Source: JAFDXJ01 sp039811225 (GTDB lineage Bacteria; Bacteroidota; Bacteroidia; Chitinophagales; Chitinophagaceae). Taken from it: a stretch of DNA of 64,000 nt. The position numbers and the translations under genes are program-made. How positions within the stretch are numbered: position 1 is the first letter of the stretch; the number at the start of each line of letters is the position of its first letter. Under the pieces are notes generated by a model that worked only from the letters and a program-made list of their open reading frames with translations, ran no database searches and was not told the origin of the DNA. Positions 8,036-17,002 of the stretch are shown piece after piece. The DNA is taken from the NCBI GenBank assembly GCA_039811225.1, contig JBDHYG010000013.1, positions 13,647 through 77,646 of the forward strand, in the 5' to 3' direction.

Positions 8036-8248
8036 ATGAAAAAGTTATTATTAGTATTAGCTATTGGCGCTTTCGCAGCTTGCAACAGCGGTACCTCTAC
8101 TGAAGCTACCACAGATTCTACTACTGTAAATGTAGATTCTATGGCAAATGCAGCTAAAGATTCTCTGAGCAACGCTGTTGACACAGCTAAAAAAGTAGTT
8201 GATTCTACTGTTAAAGCTGCTGGCGATTCAGTTAAAGCTAAAATGTAA
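8036..8248 (+). CDS. Small alanine-rich lipoprotein with heptad-like DS repeats
   Basis: A 70-residue protein. The signal peptide ends in a lipobox-like AFAAC, giving a mature lipoprotein from Cys16. The mature chain has Asp-Ser or Asp-Thr pairs at residues 27, 34, 42, 49, 56 and 64, that is spacings of 7, 8, 7, 7 and 8, separated by Ala, Val and Lys. This is the pattern of an amphipathic helix as in LEA-like or YtxH-like proteins. Codon choice is narrow (many gct, gat, aaa, gtt), unlike flanking genes, and a strong terminator follows, which both suggest high expression. No named family is recognised. It is a monocistronic gene divergent from the sigma factor. Confidence 0.75.
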   Translation: MKKLLLVLAIGAFAACNSGTSTEATTDSTTVNVDSMANAAKDSLSNAVDTAKKVVDSTVKAAGDSVKAKM

Positions 8249-8327
8249 TTTGACCCGGAACTGAGGGAAAGATTATTCAGCTTGCGGAATAAGTGTGAAA
8301 GATTTTCATATGGCAAGCAATCGTTAT

Positions 8328-8362
8328 AAGCCATTCCGTTTCCACGGAATGGCTTTCTTTTT
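8328..8362 (+). terminator. Strong rho-independent terminator
   Basis: A perfect 12-bp stem (8328-8339 with 8344-8355) and a 4-base loop, followed by tctttttctc. It lies about 80 bases after the small lipoprotein stop and ends that transcript before the helicase promoter. Confidence 0.9.
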
Positions 8363-8394
8363 CTCATTTTCTATGATGCCCTCTTTATTTCATC

Positions 8395-8402
8395 TACCTT
8401 CG
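8395..8402 (+). promoter_or_regulatory. Helicase promoter -7 element (TACCTTCG)
   Basis: TACCTTCG matches TAnnTTTG in all but one position and lies 13 bases before the helicase ATG at 8416. No clear -33 element. Confidence 0.4.
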
Positions 8403-8415
8403 CAAAAATTTTTTA

Positions 8416-10086
8416 ATGCCGTCTTTTCAATCATTAGGCCTGGCCCCCGAATTGCTTCAAGCCATTGGGGAACTGGGCTTTGAAGCTCCTACCCAAATCC
8501 AGGAAAAAGCCATACCTGTCTTATTAAATGGTACTAAAGATTTTATGGGCCTTGCTCAAACCGGTACCGGAAAAACGGCTGCATTTGGTTTACCCCTGCT
8601 GCAATTAATTGACCGGGCCGATAAAAGCCCCCAGGCATTGGTCATTTGCCCTACCCGGGAATTGTGCCTGCAAATTGTCAATGAAATAGTTTTATTTAAA
8701 AAATATTGCAAAGGGATTGGCGTGGTTGCCGTGTATGGCGGCGCTTCCATCAGCCAGCAAATACGAGATATAAAAAAGGGGATTCAAATCGTAGTGGCTA
8801 CTCCCGGCCGCCTGATCGACCTGATTGAACGGAAAGCCATTCACCTGGAAAATATTGAATATGTCATCCTCGATGAAGCAGATGAAATGCTGAATATGGG
8901 CTTCCAGGATGATATCGAATTTATCCTGAAAAATACACCCAGCCGGGAAAGTACCTGGCTCTTCAGCGCTACTATGCCCAAAGAAATCAGGCAGGTAAGT
9001 AAAAAATATATGACTGACCCTGTGGAAGTAACCATCGGTAAAGCTAATACCGGGAATAAAAATATCGACCACCATTATTATGTGGTGTCAGCACAACATC
9101 GTTATGAAGCACTGAAAAGGCTGATAGATTTTAACCCGGGAATATATGGCCTGATTTTTACCCGCACCAAAATGGATGCGCAGGAGATCGCTGAAAAACT
9201 TACCCGTGAAGGATATGATATTGATGCCCTGCATGGCGACCTGACCCAACCACAACGCAATAAAGTAATGGGCCAGTTCCGCGACAAAGCCCTGCAATTA
9301 CTCATTGCCACCGATGTGGCTGCCCGGGGCATTGATGTCCAGGGTATCACGCATGTAATCAATTACGAATTGCCCGATGATATGGAAGTATATACACACC
9401 GGAGTGGACGTACCGGCCGTGCCGGGCAAAAAGGGATTTGCATGAGCATTGTACATAGCCGGGAATTGGGCCGTTTGCGCCAAATAGAAAAAATGGTCCA
9501 GGCCCCATTTCATCGCTCTGAAGTGCCCGATGGAAAAGATGTATGCCGGAAACAATTTATTTATTTTATGGATAAATTGCTGACAACAGATGTCAGCAAG
9601 GGCAATTATGCTGCTTACCTGCCTCTCCTGGAAGAGAAATTTGCTCATATTTCCAAAGAATTGGTTTTACAAAAAGTAGCCGCAGCCGAATTTGACCGCT
9701 TTTTAAAATATTATGAAAATGCCGGTGACCTGAATATCCGGGAAGAGCGGAATGGCCGGCGGGAAAATGATTTCCGATCCGGGAAAAAGATAGATAATTT
9801 TGGCAATAAAAAAACGAAGGGCCGGGAATTTTCTCATCAAAATGGATTTACCCGCCTCTTTGTTAATCTCGGTACCAAAGATGGTTTTTATAAAGCCAGC
9901 TTTCTTCAATATATCCTGGATATGAGTAACCTGCACAAAGAAGTGCTGGGCCGGATAGATATGAAGGAATTAAACAGTTGGGTTGAAGTAGAAACGAAAT
10001 CCGCTTCACACATGATGCGTGCCATAGATGGGAAAAATTTCAAAGGCCGCCGAATACGAATGAATGAAGCCAATAGCCGGTCATAA
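8416..10086 (+). CDS. DEAD-box ATP-dependent RNA helicase with DbpA-type RNA-binding tail
   Basis: A 556-residue cytoplasmic helicase. The Q motif region is FEAPTQIQ near residue 23, motif I AQTGTGKTAAF, Ia PTRELCLQ, motif II DEAD, motif III SAT, motif V ATDVAARGID, and motif VI HRSGRTGRAG. A charged linker (about residues 430-475) leads to a C-terminal RRM-like DbpA RNA-binding domain (LFVNLGTKDG to RRIRMNEA). The layout matches the DeaD/CsdA group, which helps ribosome assembly and mRNA turnover, often in the cold. DAHP synthase starts 13 bases downstream, so read-through into the aromatic genes is possible. Confidence 0.93.
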   Translation: MPSFQSLGLAPELLQAIGELGFEAPTQIQEKAIPVLLNGTKDFMGLAQTGTGKTAAFGLPLLQLIDRADKSPQALVICPTRELCLQIVNEIVLFKKYCKGIGVVAVYGGASISQQIRDIKKGIQIVVATPGRLIDLIERKAIHLENIEYVILDEADEMLNMGFQDDIEFILKNTPSRESTWLFSATMPKEIRQVSKKYMTDPVEVTIGKANTGNKNIDHHYYVVSAQHRYEALKRLIDFNPGIYGLIFTRTKMDAQEIAEKLTREGYDIDALHGDLTQPQRNKVMGQFRDKALQLLIATDVAARGIDVQGITHVINYELPDDMEVYTHRSGRTGRAGQKGICMSIVHSRELGRLRQIEKMVQAPFHRSEVPDGKDVCRKQFIYFMDKLLTTDVSKGNYAAYLPLLEEKFAHISKELVLQKVAAAEFDRFLKYYENAGDLNIREERNGRRENDFRSGKKIDNFGNKKTKGREFSHQNGFTRLFVNLGTKDGFYKASFLQYILDMSNLHKEVLGRIDMKELNSWVEVETKSASHMMRAIDGKNFKGRRIRMNEANSRS

Positions 10087-10099
10087 ATAGTGATACCAC

Positions 10100-11188
10100 A
10101 TGCAACAAGGGTTAACCGAAAGAAAAAAAATAATAAACCAAGCCTGGCAAAAACACCCCCTGGTCATCTCCGGGCCTTGTAGTGCAGAAACAGAAACACA
10201 AATTTTAGAAACTGCTTTTCAACTACATCAAACCGGCCTGATCGATATTTTTCGTGCCGGAATCTGGAAACCGAGGACACGACCGGGTAGTTTTGAAGGG
10301 ATTGGTAGTGTAGGTTTGCCCTGGTTACAGAAAGCCCGGGAACTAACCGGCCTGCCTATCGCCATTGAAGTGGCAACGGCTAAACAGGTGGAACTGGCCT
10401 TACAGCATGCCATTGATGTACTGTGGATTGGCGCCCGTACCACGGTGAATCCTTTTAGTGTGCAGGAAATTGCCGATGCATTAAAAGGATCAGCTATCCC
10501 GGTTTTTATTAAGAACCCGATTCATCCCGATATTGAATTATGGCAAGGCGCCCTGGAGCGTATTGCCAAAGCGGGGATAACACAAATTGGCCTGGTCCAT
10601 CGTGGTTTTTCTTCCTATGGCAATACACAGTTTCGCTATGCACCCATGTGGCACCTGGCCATTGAAATGAAAAGAAGAAACCCCGGTGTGCTGATGCTCA
10701 ATGACCCTTCCCATATTGCAGGCCGTCGTGACATCATCCCGGAGATCGCTCAAATCGCTGCCGACCTGGGCTATGATGGCCTTATGTTGGAAAGCCATCA
10801 TGCTCCGGAAACTGCCTGGAGTGATGCATTACAACAGTTAATCCCCAAAGACCTGGAAAAAGTTTTGCAACACATTACCTGGCGCAAAGAAAACGGTGCC
10901 GGGGCAGCATTTCACGAAGCATTGCATCAATTACGCACACAGATCGATCAAATTGATGATGAACTTTTGCAACTTCTTTCGGCACGTATGAAAATTGCCG
11001 ATAAAATCGGGCTTTACAAAAAAGAAAATAATATCACCATCCTGCAAGCCCGACGCTGGAATGAAATTATTGAAAGGGCTCTTATCAAATCCGACCCGTT
11101 ACAGCTCAGCAAAGAATTTCTGCTGAAATATTTTGATGCCGTTCACCTCGAGAGCATCAATCACCAAAACAGGATCATGAATAAATAA
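10100..11188 (+). CDS. aroF: Bifunctional DAHP synthase / chorismate mutase
   Basis: A 362-residue fusion. Residues 1-265 form a type I-beta DAHP synthase (LVISGPCSAE, FRAGIWKPRTRPGSF, WIGARTTVNPF, KNPIHPD, GLVHRGFSSYG, DPSHIAGRRD), joining phosphoenolpyruvate and erythrose-4-phosphate in the first shikimate-pathway step. Residues 275-362 form an AroQ-type chorismate mutase helical domain (LRTQIDQIDDELLQLLSARM). The order DAHP synthase then mutase is common in Bacteroidota; the mutase domain probably also gives feedback control by prephenate or chorismate. A hairpin follows the gene, so it is probably a separate transcript from aroBA. The gene symbol is by function; other names are used for this fusion. 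Confidence 0.92.
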   Translation: MQQGLTERKKIINQAWQKHPLVISGPCSAETETQILETAFQLHQTGLIDIFRAGIWKPRTRPGSFEGIGSVGLPWLQKARELTGLPIAIEVATAKQVELALQHAIDVLWIGARTTVNPFSVQEIADALKGSAIPVFIKNPIHPDIELWQGALERIAKAGITQIGLVHRGFSSYGNTQFRYAPMWHLAIEMKRRNPGVLMLNDPSHIAGRRDIIPEIAQIAADLGYDGLMLESHHAPETAWSDALQQLIPKDLEKVLQHITWRKENGAGAAFHEALHQLRTQIDQIDDELLQLLSARMKIADKIGLYKKENNITILQARRWNEIIERALIKSDPLQLSKEFLLKYFDAVHLESINHQNRIMNK

Positions 11189-11238
11189 GTTATCTTTTCG
11201 GCAAGACCATCCCTATTTATTTTCAAATTGATTTTTTA

Positions 11239-11276
11239 AAAATTATCAGGATACCCTTTCCGATAATTTTCATTTT
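11239..11276 (+). terminator. Hairpin between DAHP synthase and aroB
   Basis: A 9-bp stem (aaaattatc at 11239-11247 with gataatttt at 11262-11270) extended by gga/tcc across one bulged A, 7-base loop, followed by cattttt. AU-rich, so of moderate strength. It lies 50 bases after the stop. Confidence 0.55.
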
Positions 11277-11364
11277 TAGAAAAATTTTCCGATTGCCTGT
11301 GAATCTTGTGTTTATCCAATAGCTTTACTTTACCGAATTGTTTTATTAAACAGTTTCGAATACT

Positions 11365-12402
11365 ATGATCAAAAAAGTAATTCCATTTAATGATAAAAGA
11401 ACGACCATTTATTTTAAAGCTACCTGGCAATACTTAGAGCGCCTGGTGGAAAAGCGCCATACTATTTTATTAATTGATGAACATGTTTTTTCATTTCATC
11501 CTAACAAATTTTCGAATTGGAAATATATCATTTGCCCGAGTGGCGAGAAAAACAAATCACTGGCCACACTGCAAGCTACCGTTACACAACTGATTAAATT
11601 GGGCGCTGACAGAAAATCTACCCTCATAGGTGTAGGTGGTGGTGTCGTAACGGACCTGGCCGGATTTATTGGCGGCATGTATATGCGTGGAATTGCTGTA
11701 GGCCTTGTTCCCACTTCTTTACTTGCTATGATTGATGCTGCTATCGGGGGAAAAAACGGGATCAATTATGGTGGTTATAAAAACATGCTGGGCCTGATAC
11801 GACAACCTGATTTTGTTTTATACGATTCCGGTTTTCTATCCACCCTGCCGGAAAAAGAATGGGCCAATGGTTTCGCCGAAATAATCAAGCATGCCTGTAT
11901 CCGTGACCGGCATCTATTTTCACAATTAGAAAAACATACTCCTGAAAGTTTTCAAAAAAATCCAATGCTACTGAATAAACTGATTCAAAAAAATGTATTG
12001 CTTAAAATGAATATTGTCCGGCAAGATCCATCGGAACAACAGGAAAGAAAATGTTTAAATTTTGGCCACACCATCGGGCATGCCATAGAACTTGAAAAGA
12101 AAATCTCCCATGGTGACGCCATTGCAGTAGGCATGACCATCGCTGCCACATTGAGCCGGCAGTATCTGCAATTCCGGGATACTGAACGAATAGTAGCGCT
12201 ATTAAAGCAATATCATTTACCTACGCAAATTCCATTTTCATTCAAAAAAACAATGAAGCATATCGAAAAAGATAAAAAATCAGCGAAGGGAAATATTGAT
12301 TTTATTTTATTAGAACGCATCGGGGAAGCCCGGATCTTTCCGCTTTCTTTATCACAATTAACAACCGATCTGCAACAATACCTGCATGTACTGCACCATT
12401 AA
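11365..12402 (+). CDS. aroB: 3-Dehydroquinate synthase
   Basis: A 345-residue enzyme of the shikimate pathway that cyclises DAHP to 3-dehydroquinate using NAD and a divalent metal. Family motifs are SGEKNKSL, GVGGGVVTDLAGF near 90-102, PTSLLAMIDAAIGGK near 117-131, the metal ligands in GFAEIIKHA, and LNFGHTIGHA near 233. Length is normal. A 176-base spacer separates it from the previous gene; no clear promoter could be chosen in it. It overlaps aroA by 17 bases. Confidence 0.95.
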   Translation: MIKKVIPFNDKRTTIYFKATWQYLERLVEKRHTILLIDEHVFSFHPNKFSNWKYIICPSGEKNKSLATLQATVTQLIKLGADRKSTLIGVGGGVVTDLAGFIGGMYMRGIAVGLVPTSLLAMIDAAIGGKNGINYGGYKNMLGLIRQPDFVLYDSGFLSTLPEKEWANGFAEIIKHACIRDRHLFSQLEKHTPESFQKNPMLLNKLIQKNVLLKMNIVRQDPSEQQERKCLNFGHTIGHAIELEKKISHGDAIAVGMTIAATLSRQYLQFRDTERIVALLKQYHLPTQIPFSFKKTMKHIEKDKKSAKGNIDFILLERIGEARIFPLSLSQLTTDLQQYLHVLHH

Positions 12403-13684
12403 ACCATCCGGAATCATCGGCCGGGTACAAGCACCGGCTTCGAAAAGCTGTATGCAGCGGGCATTAGCCGCCGCATTGTTGTTCAATGGAAAAACAATTT
12501 TACATCATATCGACAATTCAGCCGATAGTACAGCCGCTATGGAAGTTATAAAAACCCTGGGGGCCACTGTATTGCCAACGGCAAAGCATGATTTGGAAAT
12601 TCTCAGTAGCGGATACAAAGGCAATGAAAGCCTCCTCATTAAAGATGACCTGCTACTCAACTGCGGCGAAAGTGGCCTTGCTTTTAGAATGTTTGCGGCA
12701 ATCGCTGCTTTATTCGATAAAGAAATACTACTTCATGCAACCGATAGTTTACGCAACCGGCCTATGCATTTTTTTGATGAAATTTTTCCTTTGCTGAATG
12801 TATCTATTCAATCGGCAAATGGCTATGCCCCTTTACAAATTCATGGACCATTAATTCCCCGCAACCTTTCGCTGACACAGATGGAGAGTTCCCAATTTCT
12901 TACCGGCTTACTCCTGGCATTCAGTGCAGCGAATGCCCGGGAAATAAGTATTTCCATAGATACTTTACCAGGCAAAGGCTATATAGAACTCACATTAGCC
13001 ATCATGAAAAATTTTGGTATGCATTTACCGATTTGGAAAAATGCACAGCAATTTTATTTTCCTGGTCCCGGAGAACCAACAGCTCTGCGTGAAATAAATT
13101 ATACGATTGAAGGTGATTGGAGTGGCGCTGCCTTCCTGCTGGTAGCCGGTGCCCTTGCCGGCGAAATCAGTGTGACTGGTTTATCGCTCTCATCTCCCCA
13201 ACCGGATAAGGCCATACTCGAGGCCTTGCAATCAGCAGGTGCCAATATACTCATTGAAGCAGATGTTATTACCGTAAAAAAAAGTGCCTTGCGGAATTTT
13301 TCCTTTGATGCCACATCAGCACCAGATCAATTTCCCCCCTTAGCTGCTTTGGCTGCTTTATGTACCGGTACTTCCACTATCAGGGGCATACACCGTTTGA
13401 TACATAAAGAATCCAACCGGGCAACTGTTATCCGGGATGAATTAACGAAGTTGGGCATTCCGGTCAAGCTAATCGGGGATACGATGGCAATACAAGGTGG
13501 TGGCCGTATAGCACCGGCACTTATGCAAACACATAATGACCACCGGATAGCCATGATGAATAGTTTACTGGCTTTGTGTGCACATGGACCGGTATCTTTT
13601 GACAAGGCTGAAGTAGTTCAAAAATCGTATCCTTCTTTTTATACCGATATGCAATCATTAGGAGCAGCAATAGCACTCTCTTAA
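12386..13684 (+). CDS. aroA: 3-Phosphoshikimate 1-carboxyvinyltransferase (EPSP synthase)
   Basis: A 432-residue two-domain enzyme joining shikimate-3-phosphate with phosphoenolpyruvate. Motifs are APASKSCMQRALAAALL near residue 16, LNCGESGLAFRM near 90, SSQFLTGLL near 167, the Asp of DQFPPLAALAAL near 313 and THNDHRIAM near 384. The ATG lies inside the aroB reading frame (17-base overlap), so the two are translated as one unit. The serine-binding SGT-type motif reads GESGLAFR rather than GNAGTAMR, as in several Bacteroidota enzymes. Confidence 0.95.
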   Translation: MYCTIKPSGIIGRVQAPASKSCMQRALAAALLFNGKTILHHIDNSADSTAAMEVIKTLGATVLPTAKHDLEILSSGYKGNESLLIKDDLLLNCGESGLAFRMFAAIAALFDKEILLHATDSLRNRPMHFFDEIFPLLNVSIQSANGYAPLQIHGPLIPRNLSLTQMESSQFLTGLLLAFSAANAREISISIDTLPGKGYIELTLAIMKNFGMHLPIWKNAQQFYFPGPGEPTALREINYTIEGDWSGAAFLLVAGALAGEISVTGLSLSSPQPDKAILEALQSAGANILIEADVITVKKSALRNFSFDATSAPDQFPPLAALAALCTGTSTIRGIHRLIHKESNRATVIRDELTKLGIPVKLIGDTMAIQGGGRIAPALMQTHNDHRIAMMNSLLALCAHGPVSFDKAEVVQKSYPSFYTDMQSLGAAIALS

Positions 13685-13726
13685 ATCAAAAGTCATTTGC
13701 TTGATTGGATTTTGTATTTTTAAACC

Positions 13727-14728
13727 ATGAATTCATTTGGCCGTTTTTTTCGTGTGCATATTTTTGGAGAATCCCACGGCGAAATTGTAGGTATTTTCCT
13801 GGATGGAGTCCCGGCCGGTATGCCTTTGTCTTTGGAGGATTTTACACAGGATTTAAATAAGCGAAAAGGTGGTGCACAAAAAGGTACCACGCCCCGCACT
13901 GAAGCAGATACCCCTTTACTTCAAACAGGTATATTTAAAGGCAAAACAACAGGAGCACCTCTTCTTATTTCCTTTGAAAATAAAAATTTCCGGTCAGCAG
14001 ATTATGAAAAGCAACGAGACATACCCCGCCCGGGTCATGCTGATTTTACGGCACATCATAAATTTGGTGGATATGAAGATTACAGGGGTAGCGGGCATTT
14101 CAGCGGGCGGCTTACCGTTGGCCTTGTCGCGGCCGGTGTGGTTGCCCGAAAATTATTACAACCAATTTCCATACAGGCTACACTTATAGAAGCCGGTGGT
14201 GAATCTGATATTGAACAAGGCTTAGCTAAAGCCATAAAAGCAAAAGACAGTATCGGTGGTATTGTAGAATGCCGTGTAACCGGCTTACCTATCGGCCTGG
14301 GTGAGCCGTTCTTTGATAGTGTTGAATCCCAAATCGCACATATTATTTTTTCCATTCCGGCGATACGGGGTATTGAATTCGGAACCGGGTTTGCCGCTGC
14401 AAAAATGTTTGGCAGCAGGCATAATGATCCATTGGAAAATAAAACCGGTAAAACAACCACCAATCACGCAGGAGGTATTGTTGGTGGCCTTACAAATGGA
14501 AATGAATTGGTTTTCCGGGTAGCGGTGAAACCAACATCTTCCACCCCACAACAGCAACGCTCCTGGAACAGCAAAACAGATCAGGCAGAAAATTTTTCTA
14601 TAAAAGGCCGACACGATTTATGTATTGCATTGCGGGTCCCTGTTATCATAGAAGCAGCCACGGCCATTGTGTTAGCCGATCTTATGATAGCAGCACAAGA
14701 GTTGAATCGGGTGTTCAATAAAAAGTAA
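13727..14728 (+). CDS. aroC: Chorismate synthase
   Basis: A 333-residue FMN-dependent enzyme making chorismate from EPSP, the last step of the shikimate pathway. Signature segments are FRVHIFGESHGEIVG at the N-terminus, RPGHADFTAHHKFG near 103, YRGSGHFSGRLT near 120, and the C-terminal RHDLCIALRVPVIIEA. It is a little shorter than many homologues because of a shorter middle region, but all signature blocks are present. It follows aroA by 42 bases, with TATTTTTA four bases before the ATG-proximal AAACC as a possible weak internal promoter. Confidence 0.95.
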   Translation: MNSFGRFFRVHIFGESHGEIVGIFLDGVPAGMPLSLEDFTQDLNKRKGGAQKGTTPRTEADTPLLQTGIFKGKTTGAPLLISFENKNFRSADYEKQRDIPRPGHADFTAHHKFGGYEDYRGSGHFSGRLTVGLVAAGVVARKLLQPISIQATLIEAGGESDIEQGLAKAIKAKDSIGGIVECRVTGLPIGLGEPFFDSVESQIAHIIFSIPAIRGIEFGTGFAAAKMFGSRHNDPLENKTGKTTTNHAGGIVGGLTNGNELVFRVAVKPTSSTPQQQRSWNSKTDQAENFSIKGRHDLCIALRVPVIIEAATAIVLADLMIAAQELNRVFNKK

Positions 14729-14846
14729 ATCGAAATATGAAACGAAGCTGATGCTATTAATTTCATTGTTGAAATAAAAAAGAACTTTGAAACACGCAAC
14801 GTATATCACAGCTAAAAATAATCATCATTAAATAAATCATTTATTC

Positions 14847-16277
14847 ATGCGGTTAACATTCTTTCTTCTTCTTGCGTTATTCTTTTTTAATCAAAGTATA
14901 GCACAACCTGTAAAAAAAGTATTACCTGTTCCCACTGCTGAGCAGGTAGCCTGGAGTGATATGGAATTTTACCTGTTCATGCATTTCGGTCCGAATACAT
15001 TCACCGGGGCGGAATGGGGCAGTGGCAATGAAGCTGCCAACCGCTTCCATCCCGGCGCTTTGGATTGCCGGCAATGGTGCCGGATTGCGAAGGCAGCGGG
15101 CGCCAAAGGCATTATTATTACAGCAAAACACCATGATGGTTTTTGTCTCTGGCCCAGTAAATTTTCCACACATACCGTTGCACAAAGTGACTGGGAAAAC
15201 GGGCAGGGTGATGTATTGAAAGACCTGGCGGCTGCCTGTAAAGAATATGGCTTACAGCTTGGCGTGTACTTGTCTCCCTGGGACCGCAATCACCCGGCTT
15301 ATGGAACAGCTGCCTATAATAAAGTATTTGTAAATATGATGCAGGAAGTGGTTAAAAATTATGGACCCTTTTTTGAGTTCTGGTGGGATGGTGCAAATGG
15401 GGAAGGTCCTAATGGAAAAAAACAAATTTATGACTGGCATTTATTTGAACACACTTTGCGCACCATAGCACCACACACAATTATATTTAGTGATATAGGC
15501 CCGGATGCCCGATGGGTGGGCAATGAAAAAGGATTCGCCGCAGAAACAAACTGGAACCTGCTGGACACAGCCGGTTTTCAACGCGGCGAAGGAGCGCCAC
15601 CCAACGATACACTACAACAGGGAAATGTATATGGCAAAAACTGGATACCCGCAGAATGTGATGTAAGCATCCGGCCCGGGTGGTTTTACCATGCAGATGA
15701 AGACAACCGGGTTAAATCCCCGGAAACATTGTTTGATCTTTATTTAAAGTCAGTGGGTCGTGGCGCCAACTTTTTATTGAATGTGCCCCCGGATACGAAT
15801 GGCCTGATCCATCCACAGGATAGTGCGGCCCTGATGGGATTTAAAAAAATCAGGGATGAAAATTTTAAATACAATGTATTGCAAAAAGCAACACTCAGCT
15901 TTGAGAAAAAACAAATGCCGTATCCAAATTGTCCTCTTTCTGATGGGCAGGCAAGCACTTTTCTGAAAGTAATGAATGGTAGAGAAAACGGGTTAACTTT
16001 TTCACTTCAACAGCCGGAAACCCTTAACTGCATTGAATTAGCTGAACCCATTGCAGAAGGCCAGCGTGTTATGGCATTCTCCATTCTGCTACAAATGGAA
16101 GATGGCCAAACGAGCGAACTCAAAGGAACAACAATCGGGCATAAACGGCTATTAACTTTTCCGCCGATGAAAGTTCGATCCTTTTCCCTGGTTATCCAAG
16201 CATCGAAAGATCTTGCCCTGGTCAGTGAAGTAAAAGCCTATTTCATGCATGATATAGATTCCATCAATTTAAATTGA
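14847..16277 (+). CDS. Secreted alpha-L-fucosidase, GH29
   Basis: A 476-residue protein with a Sec signal peptide cleaved after about Ala19 (FNQSIAQ). The catalytic barrel shows MHFGPNTF near 45, ITAKHHDGF at 91-99, and FEFWWDGANG at 176-185, in which Asp181 is the expected GH29 nucleophile. The C-terminal 100 residues form a beta-sandwich typical of GH29 enzymes. It should hydrolyse alpha-linked fucose from glycans in the periplasm. No SusCD pair is in the window. It is followed by a DUF1345 gene 41 bases on. The acid/base residue cannot be assigned by eye. Confidence 0.88.
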   Translation: MRLTFFLLLALFFFNQSIAQPVKKVLPVPTAEQVAWSDMEFYLFMHFGPNTFTGAEWGSGNEAANRFHPGALDCRQWCRIAKAAGAKGIIITAKHHDGFCLWPSKFSTHTVAQSDWENGQGDVLKDLAAACKEYGLQLGVYLSPWDRNHPAYGTAAYNKVFVNMMQEVVKNYGPFFEFWWDGANGEGPNGKKQIYDWHLFEHTLRTIAPHTIIFSDIGPDARWVGNEKGFAAETNWNLLDTAGFQRGEGAPPNDTLQQGNVYGKNWIPAECDVSIRPGWFYHADEDNRVKSPETLFDLYLKSVGRGANFLLNVPPDTNGLIHPQDSAALMGFKKIRDENFKYNVLQKATLSFEKKQMPYPNCPLSDGQASTFLKVMNGRENGLTFSLQQPETLNCIELAEPIAEGQRVMAFSILLQMEDGQTSELKGTTIGHKRLLTFPPMKVRSFSLVIQASKDLALVSEVKAYFMHDIDSINLN

Positions 16278-16318
16278 ATGGGTAATTAAATCTCATTTAA
16301 AAATCTTAAATCAGACGA

Positions 16319-17002
16319 ATGAAAATTCATGGTTTTTTTTTCAATAAGATTCATGCGATTTACAAATTAATTTTTTGCCTGGCGATTAGTATTGCCGTAT
16401 TTTTTCTTGCAGCCGATTTACAGATCAAACTGATGACACAGGCATTACTGGCCTGGGATATATTTTGTTTGTTACTGCTTTCTTTTCATTGGTTGAGTTT
16501 CTTTACGATCCCTACTGCAGAAATCCGCAGGCAGGCAAGCATTGAAGATGAAAGCCGGGTTGTAATTTTCCTGATCGTACTTATCATTTCCCTGGCCAGC
16601 CTGGTATCGGTGATTTTACTCATCACTACTAAAACCGGTGACCTGACAGAACGAAAATGGGATGTTCCCATCGCCTTGTTTAGCATGGTACTATCCTGGT
16701 TTCTTTTGCATACCATTTTCACCGTGCGCTATGCTCACCTATATTACAGCAATCCGAAAACAAAAGATACGGCTTTTGCAGGTGGTATCGCTTTCCCAAA
16801 AATGGATGAAAATTACCATCCTGATTTTTTAGACTTTGCCTATTTCTCTTTTGTATTGGGCATGACATTCCAGGTATCGGATGTAGAAATCACATCACCC
16901 CGTATTCGCAAGCTGGCTTTAATTCATGGCCTTGTTTCATTTGGCTACAATATGATCGTGGTCGCATTGACCATTAACGTAATTGCCAATATTGGTGGTT
17001 AA
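16319..17002 (+). CDS. DUF1345 integral membrane protein
   Basis: A 227-residue protein with about five hydrophobic spans (residues 15-35, 38-62, 79-103, 117-137 and 205-225). The FTVRYAHLYYS motif, the DFLDFAYFSFVLGMTFQVSD segment and the C-terminal LVSFGYNMIVVALTINV are characteristic of DUF1345. The function of the family is unknown. It lies 41 bases after the fucosidase gene and is convergent with ligA; the two stop codons overlap within a TTAA at 16999-17002. Confidence 0.82.
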   Translation: MKIHGFFFNKIHAIYKLIFCLAISIAVFFLAADLQIKLMTQALLAWDIFCLLLLSFHWLSFFTIPTAEIRRQASIEDESRVVIFLIVLIISLASLVSVILLITTKTGDLTERKWDVPIALFSMVLSWFLLHTIFTVRYAHLYYSNPKTKDTAFAGGIAFPKMDENYHPDFLDFAYFSFVLGMTFQVSDVEITSPRIRKLALIHGLVSFGYNMIVVALTINVIANIGG

